Positions 57,141-64,000 of a stretch of 64,000 bases of DNA are shown piece after piece. Position numbers and translations under genes: made by a program. This DNA comes from Pseudomonas sp. MMS21 TM103 (lineage in GTDB: Bacteria; Pseudomonadota; Gammaproteobacteria; Pseudomonadales; Pseudomonadaceae): positions 124,001 to 188,000 of the forward strand of contig NZ_JAJISP010000003.1 of assembly GCF_022132145.1 (NCBI RefSeq), written 5' to 3'. The notes beneath the pieces were generated by a model. The model did not search any database. It saw nothing but the letters and a program-made list of their open reading frames with translations, and had not been told where the DNA came from. Each line of letters begins with the position of its first letter. The first letter of the stretch is position 1.

Positions 57141-57875
57141 TCAATCGGCTTTCTTCAGGTCGATGACCACCGCAGTCGCGGCCAACCAGGCCGCGATCAG
57201 GGTGAGGAAATACAGCAAGTCACGCAGGTCGATCACGCCCTTGCTGATGGCCTCGAAACGGGTCAGGAAGCTCAGCGACGCCACCGCGTCGATCAGCCAT
57301 TGCGGTGCCCAGCCATTGAAGCCGTCGAGCACCATGGGAAAGCCGCTGACGATGAACAGGAAGCACACGCTGACCGCCAGGATGAAGGCAATCACCTGAT
57401 TCTTCGCCAATGCCGACATGCACGAGCCGATGGCCAGATAGGCGCCGGCCAGCAGCCAACTGCCGAGGTAGCCGGTGGCGATCGCGCCGTTATCCGGCTC
57501 ACCCAGGTAGTTGACCGTGATGATCATCGGGAAGGTCAGCAGCAGCGCCAGGCCGGCGAAAGCCCAGGCGGCGAGGAACTTGCCGGTGACCGCCTCGAAG
57601 CGGGTGATCGGCAGGGTCATCAGCAGCTCGATGGTGCCGGACTTGCGCTCCTCGGCCCACAGGCGCATGGCGATGGCCGGCACCAGGAACAGGTACAACC
57701 AGGGATGGAAGCCAAAGAAGGGCGCCAGATTGGCCTGGCCACTCTCGAAGAAACCGCCCAGGTAGAAGGTGAACACCCCGGACAGGACCAGGAAGATCAC
57801 GATAAACACATAGGCCAGCGGCGTGGTGAAATAGCTCGCCAGCTCGCGTTTGAACAGCACCGGTAACTGCCTCAT
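57141..57875 (-). CDS. ABC-2 type transporter permease
   Basis: 244 residues with six hydrophobic segments. LAYVFIVIFLVLSGVFTFYL near the N-terminus and the cytoplasmic-loop motif AEERKSGTIELLMTLPIT near 73-90 are typical of GldF/ABC-2 permeases. It starts four bases inside the end of the ATPase gene (ATGA) and stops eight bases before the GldG-like gene. The three form an export-type complex with unknown cargo. Confidence 0.92.
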   Translation of the reverse strand: MRQLPVLFKRELASYFTTPLAYVFIVIFLVLSGVFTFYLGGFFESGQANLAPFFGFHPWLYLFLVPAIAMRLWAEERKSGTIELLMTLPITRFEAVTGKFLAAWAFAGLALLLTFPMIITVNYLGEPDNGAIATGYLGSWLLAGAYLAIGSCMSALAKNQVIAFILAVSVCFLFIVSGFPMVLDGFNGWAPQWLIDAVASLSFLTRFEAISKGVIDLRDLLYFLTLIAAWLAATAVVIDLKKAD

Positions 57876-58795
57876 ACCACCTCTCCACGGGTCAGGCGGC
57901 GGAACACTTCGTCCAGCCGCCCCCGCTCGACATTCAATTCCTTGACACGCCAGCCGCGCTGGACGATCAGCGCATTGACCTGGGCGAAGATCACTTCGCC
58001 CGGCTTGGCCAGCACGCTGAGGCTGTGCTCACGTTCGTTATCTTCCACCGCGAGCACGCCCGGCAGGGCCGCCAGCGCCGCCACATCCAGCGGCTCCTCG
58101 GCCACCAGGGTGACGGCCTGGTGATAGCGCGAGCGGCTCTCCAATTCCAGTGGGGTGCCATCGGCGAGCAGCTTGCCCTGGGCAATCACCACCGCACGGG
58201 TGCACACGGCTGAAACCTCTTCAAGAATATGGGTGGAGATGATCACGATCTTGTCGTGGGCCAGGCTCTGGATCAGCTGGCGCACCTGGTGCTTCTGGTT
58301 CGGATCGAGTCCATCGGTGGGCTCGTCGAGGATCAGCACCTTGGGATCATGGACAATCGCCTGGGCCAGCCCGACCCGGCGCTTGAAGCCCTTGGACAGG
58401 GTCTCGATGGACTGTTCGAGGACATTTTCCAGCTCGACCTGGGCCACCGCCCTGGCCACCCGCTGACGTTTTTCAGCCCCCTTGAAGCCGCGCACCTCGG
58501 CGATGAAGTCGAGGAAACTGCGCACCGTCATGTCGCCGTAACAGGGCGCGCCTTCCGGCAAGTAGCCGATCTGCCGCTGGGCCTTGAGGGTGTCTTGCTG
58601 GATATCGAAGCCGAGAATGCGCGCCGTGCCGGAGGTGGGTGCGAGAAAACCGGTGAGCATCTTCATGGTGGTGGACTTGCCGGCACCGTTCGGGCCGAGG
58701 AACCCCAACACTTCCCCCCGCTCAACGCTGAAGGACAGGTCGTCCACCACCGTGTGCTGTGCGAAACGCTTGGTTAGCTTGCTTATCTCGATCAT
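57872..58795 (-). CDS. ABC transporter ATP-binding protein (GldA-like)
   Basis: 307 residues. Walker A GPNGAGKST is at 34-42, the signature reads LSKGFKRRVGLAQA near 133-146 and Walker B is VLILDEPTDGLDP near 153-165. The C-terminal domain of about 80 residues is typical of the CcmA/GldA exporters. First gene of the three-gene unit; a promoter TTGCAC-N18-TATAGT lies upstream. Confidence 0.93.
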   Translation of the reverse strand: MIEISKLTKRFAQHTVVDDLSFSVERGEVLGFLGPNGAGKSTTMKMLTGFLAPTSGTARILGFDIQQDTLKAQRQIGYLPEGAPCYGDMTVRSFLDFIAEVRGFKGAEKRQRVARAVAQVELENVLEQSIETLSKGFKRRVGLAQAIVHDPKVLILDEPTDGLDPNQKHQVRQLIQSLAHDKIVIISTHILEEVSAVCTRAVVIAQGKLLADGTPLELESRSRYHQAVTLVAEEPLDVAALAALPGVLAVEDNEREHSLSVLAKPGEVIFAQVNALIVQRGWRVKELNVERGRLDEVFRRLTRGEVV

Positions 58796-59151
58796 GGACC
58801 CTCACCAGTGCGCTAACAGATCCTGCTCGCGGCCCGTAAAGCAGCGAAACGGCCTTCAAATGCCGGCGGGACTATAAGGAGTCCAGCATCGACAGTGCAA
58901 GCCAAGAACCCGGAAGTCATGCCCCCGAGCAAAGATTGGTCCTTAGATGGCTCAGTCTCTCAGGCGCTGGCTGCCAAGGCCGCAGGGCAAGCGCGGCGTC
59001 TTCAACCCGGGTCAGCCCCCTACCGCCAAGCTGCAAGGCCGCCCCAAGGCTACAAGCAAACGGGTCATGACAAGCTTTTGCCGGCACGCCAACGATCCGG
59101 CACACTAGCCGCCCCGAGCAAATGCTCGTTTGCACAGCCAGCAGACTCCGT
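58796..59151. other. 356-bp divergent gap between the ABC unit and plsB
   Basis: It contains the candidate ABC promoter at 58871-58900 and, close to plsB, a GAGCAAATGCTC palindrome near 59116-59127. No gene is seen: the open frames here have no domain and no ribosome binding site. Confidence 0.6.
58871..58900 (-). promoter_or_regulatory. Candidate sigma-70 promoter of the ABC export unit
   Basis: On the minus strand TTGCAC, an 18-base spacer and TATAGT give a good sigma-70 match. It predicts a leader of about 70 bases before ATG 58795. Confidence 0.6.
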
Positions 59152-61635
59152 ATGACCCGCTCCCCGTTTCGCCGCCTCGTGTTCGGCACCCTGCGCCGCC
59201 TGCTGTACCTCTGGGTGCGCTCGGAAACCATCAACCAGTCGGCCTTCAGCCTCAAGCTCGACCGCAGCAAACCCGTGTTCTATGTACTCCAGCTGCCGTC
59301 CTTGAGCGATCTGGCAGTGGTCGATACGGAATGTCGCAAGGCCGGACTGCCGCGTCCGATATTGCCTGTGGCGGTGGGCGATCTGCTGGAGCCGGCGGCG
59401 TTCTTCTACCTGACCCCGGAGCCGGACTGGCTCGGCCGGCAGGACAAGCGCGGCATTTCGCCGACCCTGCAACGCCTGGTCAGCGCCCTCAGCCAGCACG
59501 CCGTGGACGATGTCCAGATCATCCCGGTCAGCGTGTTCTGGGGCCAGTCGCCCGATCGGGAAACCAGCGCCTGGAAGCTGCTGTTCGCCGATAGCTGGGC
59601 GGTCACCGGACGCCTGCGCCGGCTGGCCAGCATCCTGATTCTCGGGCGCAAGACCCGCGTGCAGTTCTCCACGCCGATCCAGCTACGTGAACTGGTCGAG
59701 CAGGATAAAGGCCACGAACGCACCCTGCGCATGGTCCAGCGCATCCTGCGCGTGCACTTTCGCAACCAGAAGGCCGCGGTCATCGGGCCCGACGTGTCGC
59801 ACCGGCGCAACCTGGTCAAGGGCCTGGTGCACGGCCCTCAGGTACGCCAGGCGATCATCGAGGAAGCCGAGCGCGACAACATCAGCCTGCACAAAGCCGA
59901 AGCCAGGGCACTGCGTTTCGGCAACGAAATCGCCTCGGATTACACCTACACGGTGATCCGCTTCCTCGAACTGCTGCTCAGCTGGTTCTGGAACAAGATC
60001 TACGACGGCATCAGGGTCAACCACATCGAAGGCGTGCAGGAGGTGGCCCAGGGTCACGAGGTGATCTACGTGCCCTGCCACCGCAGCCATATCGACTACC
60101 TGCTGCTGTCCTACCTGCTGTTTCGCAACGGCCTGACCCCGCCGCATATCGCCGCCGGGATCAACCTCAACATGCCGCTGATCGGCGGTTTGCTGCGCCG
60201 CGGCGGCGCCTTCTTCATGCGCCGTACCTTCAAGGGCAATCCGCTGTACACCGCGGTGTTCAACGAATACCTGCACACCCTGTTCAGCAAGGGCTTCCCG
60301 GTCGAGTACTTCGTCGAGGGCGGGCGCTCGCGCACCGGCCGCATGCTTCAGCCGAAGACCGGCATGCTCGCCATCACCCTGCGCAGCTTCCTGCGCAGCC
60401 ACCGCCTGCCGGTGGTGTTCGTGCCGGTGTATGTCGGCTACGAACGGGTGCTGGAAGGCCGTACCTACCTGGGCGAGCTGCGTGGCGCGAGCAAGAAGAA
60501 AGAGTCGATCTTCGACATTTTCAAGGTCATAGGGGCGCTCAAGCAGCGCTTCGGCCAGGTCTGGGTGAATTTCGGTGAGCCGATCAAGCTGGCCGAATTC
60601 CTCGACCAGGAGCAACCGGACTGGCGCAGCCAGGACTACGGCGCGCAGTTCCGTCCGGATTGGCTGAACAGCGCCACCAACCGCCTCGGCCAACGCGTGG
60701 CGCAACACCTCAACGAAGCGGCGGCGATCAACCCGGTCAACCTGGTGGCCCTGGCACTGCTCTCCACCAGCAAGCTGGCCCTGGACGAACCCGCCCTGGC
60801 GCGGGTGCTGGATCTCTACCTGGCACTGCTGCGCCGCGTGCCCTATGCGCCGCACACCACCCTACCGGAGGGCGACGGCCAGGCGCTGATCGAGTATGTG
60901 CAGGCCATGGGCCTGCTGGCCCAGCAGCGCGACGCACTGGGCAAGATCCTCTATCTGGACGAACACAACGCGGTTCTGATGACCTACTACCGCAACAATG
61001 TGCTGCACATCTTCGCCCTGCCCGCGCTACTGACCAGCTTCTTCCAGAGCAGCGCGCGGATCAGTCGTGAACAGATCCTGCGCTACACCCGCGCACTCTA
61101 CCCCTACCTGCAAGCCGAACTGTTCATGCGTTGGAACCTGGACGAGTTGGACGCCGTGGTCGACCAATGGCTGGCCGCCTTCGTCGAGCAGGGCCTGCTG
61201 ACCTTCGAGGCCGACGTCTACGTGCGCCCGGTTCCCAGCTCGCGGAGTTTCGTCCTGCTGACCCTGCTCTCGCGCACCATCGCCCAGACCCTGCAGCGCT
61301 TCTACATGGCCACCGCCCTGCTGCTCAATGCCGGCCAGCACGCGATCAGCGCCGAGGAACTGGAAGACCTGTGTACCGTGATGGCCCAGCGTCTGTCGAT
61401 CCTGCACGGCCTCAACGCCCCGGAATTCTTCGACAAGAGCCTGTTCCGCCACTTCATCCAGACCCTCCTCGACCAGGGCGTGCTGCGCCAGGACCCGGCC
61501 GGCAAACTCAGCCACCACCCGCTACTCGCCGAACTTGCCGAAGGCGCCGCCAAACGCGTGCTGCCGGCGGAGATCCGCCTGTCGATCCGTCAGGTGGCCA
61601 TGGACAGAAGCGAGGATGTGCTGGAGCCGGTTTAG
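59152..61635 (+). CDS. plsB: Glycerol-3-phosphate 1-O-acyltransferase
   Basis: 827 residues from ATG 59152 ([20 protein letters not shown]), the pseudomonad start. It acylates glycerol 3-phosphate, first step of phospholipid synthesis, at the inner membrane. The catalytic HRSHID motif is at 310-315 and the second motif [10 protein letters not shown] near 392-401. The long C-terminal helical region is complete. It supplies phosphatidate precursors for cdsA elsewhere in the window. Confidence 0.97.
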   Translation: MTRSPFRRLVFGTLRRLLYLWVRSETINQSAFSLKLDRSKPVFYVLQLPSLSDLAVVDTECRKAGLPRPILPVAVGDLLEPAAFFYLTPEPDWLGRQDKRGISPTLQRLVSALSQHAVDDVQIIPVSVFWGQSPDRETSAWKLLFADSWAVTGRLRRLASILILGRKTRVQFSTPIQLRELVEQDKGHERTLRMVQRILRVHFRNQKAAVIGPDVSHRRNLVKGLVHGPQVRQAIIEEAERDNISLHKAEARALRFGNEIASDYTYTVIRFLELLLSWFWNKIYDGIRVNHIEGVQEVAQGHEVIYVPCHRSHIDYLLLSYLLFRNGLTPPHIAAGINLNMPLIGGLLRRGGAFFMRRTFKGNPLYTAVFNEYLHTLFSKGFPVEYFVEGGRSRTGRMLQPKTGMLAITLRSFLRSHRLPVVFVPVYVGYERVLEGRTYLGELRGASKKKESIFDIFKVIGALKQRFGQVWVNFGEPIKLAEFLDQEQPDWRSQDYGAQFRPDWLNSATNRLGQRVAQHLNEAAAINPVNLVALALLSTSKLALDEPALARVLDLYLALLRRVPYAPHTTLPEGDGQALIEYVQAMGLLAQQRDALGKILYLDEHNAVLMTYYRNNVLHIFALPALLTSFFQSSARISREQILRYTRALYPYLQAELFMRWNLDELDAVVDQWLAAFVEQGLLTFEADVYVRPVPSSRSFVLLTLLSRTIAQTLQRFYMATALLLNAGQHAISAEELEDLCTVMAQRLSILHGLNAPEFFDKSLFRHFIQTLLDQGVLRQDPAGKLSHHPLLAELAEGAAKRVLPAEIRLSIRQVAMDRSEDVLEPV

Positions 61636-61796
61636 CCGGGTGCCGGGCAAGGGGATAGCAACGGGAGTGGCCCGCGCGCGGAGCCTGTCCGCCATCGTCG
61701 CGCGCCGGCTTGGCTAGAGAATGTGCGGCGCCGGCCGAAGCGGCCATCGCCGAGCCGCGTCAGGATTGCTGCAGCCTGACGATCAGCCACCCCGGT

Positions 61797-64000
61797 TCAT
61801 GCACCTTGCTCCAGGCGCGCCAGCGCACTGCGGAGCAGGGCCGGCTGCATCGGCCGGTCGAGGAAGTAGCCCTGGGCTTCCTCACAGTCGTATTGCTGGA
61901 GAATATCGAATTGCTCTTGCGATTCCACACCCTCGGCCGTCACGGTCAGGGAGAGCGCCCGACCGAGGCCGATGATCGCCTTGATGATTGCCTGGCTGTT
62001 TTCGCAACCGTCCACACCGGACATGAAACTGCGATCGATCTTCAACCCGTCGAAAGGGAATGTGCGCAGGTAGCCGAGGGACGAATAGCCGGTGCCGAAA
62101 TCATCCATGGACAGCCGGACGCCCAGATCCTTGAGCGCCTGCATGATCACCAGCGCGCTTTCGGCATCTTCGAGCAGGACACTCTCGGTGAGTTCCAACT
62201 CCAGTCTCGACGGCGCCAGGCCGGTCGCGTCGAGGACGTGCTTGACCCGCTCGACCAAGTGTCCGAACTTGAACTCCACCGACGAGAGATTCACCGAAAC
62301 GATCAGTTGCTCGCCCCAGCTCATGGCTTCCGTGCAGGCGGCGTGCAACACCCAGGAACTCAGGGGCACGATCAAGCCGGTGCTCTCGGCGATTGAAATA
62401 AAGCTATCCGGGCTCAGCAGTCCGCGTTGCGGGTGTTGCCAGCGGACCAAGGCTTCGGCCGCGACCATGCGCTTGCCGTTGACGCTATAGCGTGGCTGCA
62501 GGAGCAGGCGCAGCTCGTCGTTTTTCAATGCCTGGCGCAGATCGCCCTCCAGCTGGCGCTGCTCCACGGCCCGCTCATTCATGTCGCTGGCATAAAAACG
62601 CCAGGTATTGCGCCCGGCCCCCTTGGCCTCGTACAGGGCAATATCCGCATAACGGAGCAACTCTTCCGCCACGCAGGCATCGGCGGGCGCCATGGCTACG
62701 CCAATGCTGGTGCCGATAAAAATACTGTGATTGTCGATCTCGAATGGCCGCTCGATACTGGCGACCAGACGCTCGCACAGGTGCTCCACTTCCTCCTGGG
62801 TGGATATGCCACTGACAATCAGAATGAATTCGTCACCGCCCATGCGGGCGACCAGGTCGCCATCGCGCAAGCACTGGCGCAGGCGCTGGGAAACCTCGTT
62901 GAGAACCTGATCGCCGACTTCATGGCCGAAGGAATCGTTGACCGGCTTGAAGCGGTCGAGGTCGACGCTGAGCATGACCAGCGGATTTTCCGCGCGCGGG
63001 ACCGCCTTGAGCTTGCCCTCGAGAAACTCCTGCATGCGGTTGCGGTTCGGCAGGCCGGTCAGCGCATCATGCAGCGACAGGTGCTCGATGCGCGCCCGGG
63101 CCTCGACCTCTTCGGTGATATCGCTGACAGTCCCGCGGTAGCCTGCCGCGACCTGCAGATCGGCAACGGCGCGCATGGAGAGTCGGCAGGTGCGCAGACG
63201 GCCATCCTGGGCGCGGTAATGACATTGCCGGGTGCCGCTGGAGGCCCTGCCACTGCGCTTGCTCAACCAGACGGACAAGCCACCGGGACAGTCGATGAAC
63301 TCCTCGAGCGGTCTCCCCAGCCAGTCGCGCTCGGCATGCCCGGTCACCGCCTGAAAGCGCGCGGAAAGGTAGGTCAAGCGCAGCTCGGCATCGACCTCCC
63401 AGATCCAGTCCGAGGCCGCTTCGGCGACATCGCGAAAGCGCGCCTCACTGGCCGCCAGCGCGCGCTGGCTCGCGTACAGGGAGGCATAGCTGGTCTCGAT
63501 CTCACGCGCGGCAGCCATGGCCCGGCGCAGGGTCAACCAGGTGACAAAGGCAAAGATGATCCCGGCCAGGGCCAGCAGCGGCAAAACCAGGTGCAGCAAC
63601 TGATCGCCGGGCCGGGCCGGCTGCCAGCGCAACAGCACCTGCTCGCCGTTGAGGGTGGGCAGTGGCAACGAGGCGGCATCTTGCGCATCGGCTGGCGGAT
63701 TAGCCACCTGCAGCTTGTCGATACCGAAACCCTCTCCGAGCGCCTGCAGCTTGTCCGGCCCGAGCCGATCGACAAAGAGCAAAACGGATGCCGGACCCGG
63801 CTCTTCGACTACCTGCGGGTCGCCTCCAGGGGTAAGGCCCGCAGCAGCAATCAGCGCCGGCTGACCGGCTATTTGCATAAAGCCCACGACCGGTTCTTCA
63901 TCCCCGGCCTGCTCGCGTGCCTGCGCGAGCAGACCGGCTATGTCTTGCTGCAGCCACTGCTGCACCGAGGTTGCCACACGCTGACCGTCGACCACTGCAT
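61797..64000 (-). CDS. Membrane GGDEF-EAL cyclic di-GMP enzyme (N-terminus beyond the window)
   Basis: At least 733 residues; the frame is open through the right edge. In order: an extracytoplasmic sensor part resembling CHASE4, a membrane segment (about 63520-63600), a PAS domain with ASDWIWEVDAELRLTYLS, a GGDEF domain and an EAL domain. GGDEF is intact (62826-62840) with an RDGD inhibitory site before it. The EAL part keeps EAL in AEALVRW, NLSS, ELTES, DDFGTG, LKID and AEGVE, so both activities are possible. It converges on plsB. Signal unknown. Confidence 0.93.
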   Translation of the reverse strand, partial: AVVDGQRVATSVQQWLQQDIAGLLAQAREQAGDEEPVVGFMQIAGQPALIAAAGLTPGGDPQVVEEPGPASVLLFVDRLGPDKLQALGEGFGIDKLQVANPPADAQDAASLPLPTLNGEQVLLRWQPARPGDQLLHLVLPLLALAGIIFAFVTWLTLRRAMAAAREIETSYASLYASQRALAASEARFRDVAEAASDWIWEVDAELRLTYLSARFQAVTGHAERDWLGRPLEEFIDCPGGLSVWLSKRSGRASSGTRQCHYRAQDGRLRTCRLSMRAVADLQVAAGYRGTVSDITEEVEARARIEHLSLHDALTGLPNRNRMQEFLEGKLKAVPRAENPLVMLSVDLDRFKPVNDSFGHEVGDQVLNEVSQRLRQCLRDGDLVARMGGDEFILIVSGISTQEEVEHLCERLVASIERPFEIDNHSIFIGTSIGVAMAPADACVAEELLRYADIALYEAKGAGRNTWRFYASDMNERAVEQRQLEGDLRQALKNDELRLLLQPRYSVNGKRMVAAEALVRWQHPQRGLLSPDSFISIAESTGLIVPLSSWVLHAACTEAMSWGEQLIVSVNLSSVEFKFGHLVERVKHVLDATGLAPSRLELELTESVLLEDAESALVIMQALKDLGVRLSMDDFGTGYSSLGYLRTFPFDGLKIDRSFMSGVDGCENSQAIIKAIIGLGRALSLTVTAEGVESQEQFDILQQYDCEEAQGYFLDRPMQPALLRSALARLEQGA

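Overview
The window is a stretch of Pseudomonas-type gammaproteobacterial chromosome. The grounds are GC-rich coding sequence, the order recX-recA-pncC-mutS-fdxA-rsmZ-rpoS-nlpD, protein sequences of pseudomonad type throughout, and a GacA-box-driven RsmZ small RNA. Almost all of it is conserved core genome. I see no prophage, CRISPR array, integron, intact insertion sequence, rRNA or tRNA gene, and no convincing undescribed multi-gene system. The less ordinary material lies in intergenic DNA and a few poorly characterised genes.

Layout. 1-2.2 kb: the 3' end of a beta-CASP RNA-processing metallo-hydrolase, a 568-bp unexplained gap and a LOG-family nucleotide hydrolase. 2.2-7.5 kb: DNA repair (recX, recA with a LexA box, pncC, mutS) and the 7Fe ferredoxin fdxA. 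7.5-13.9 kb, minus strand: rsmZ, then the stationary-phase and housekeeping chain ispF-truD-surE-pcm-DUF368-nlpD-rpoS (given in transcription order). 13.9-17 kb: glutathione-dependent formaldehyde detoxification (frmA, fghA) with a divergent LysR regulator. 17-24.7 kb, minus strand: ispD, ftsB, eno, kdsA, pyrG, tilS, accA.

24.8-43 kb, minus strand: dnaE and the large envelope and translation cluster, in transcription order rpsB-tsf-pyrH-frr-uppS-cdsA-dxr-rseP-bamA-skp-lpxD-fabZ-lpxA-lpxB-rnhB-dnaE-accA. It links translation start-up, isoprenoid carriers, phospholipid, outer-membrane assembly and lipid A. 43.3-49.5 kb, plus strand: map, glnD and the succinylase branch of lysine and peptidoglycan synthesis (dapC, an ArsC-like gene, dapD). 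49.7-55.2 kb: csdA-csdE facing tcdA (tRNA ct6A37), a decayed gene fragment, dapE, rlmA and a small conserved protein. 55.3-58.8 kb, minus strand: a gliding-type ABC-2 export set. 59.1-64 kb: plsB and a truncated membrane GGDEF-EAL protein.

The non-coding features most worth a reader's time are RsmZ with its 26-bp palindromic GacA site, a terminator-like hairpin plus tandem repeat between rseP and bamA, a perfect 13-bp-stem hairpin between rpsB and tsf, a 161-bp MITE-like element upstream of csdA, two copies of a GGATGGGT/ACCCATCC palindromic repeat, and the 471-1038 gap with mutually exclusive hairpins. Start codons were moved from the longest open frame wherever a ribosome binding site, stop/start overlap or family length gave a better choice.
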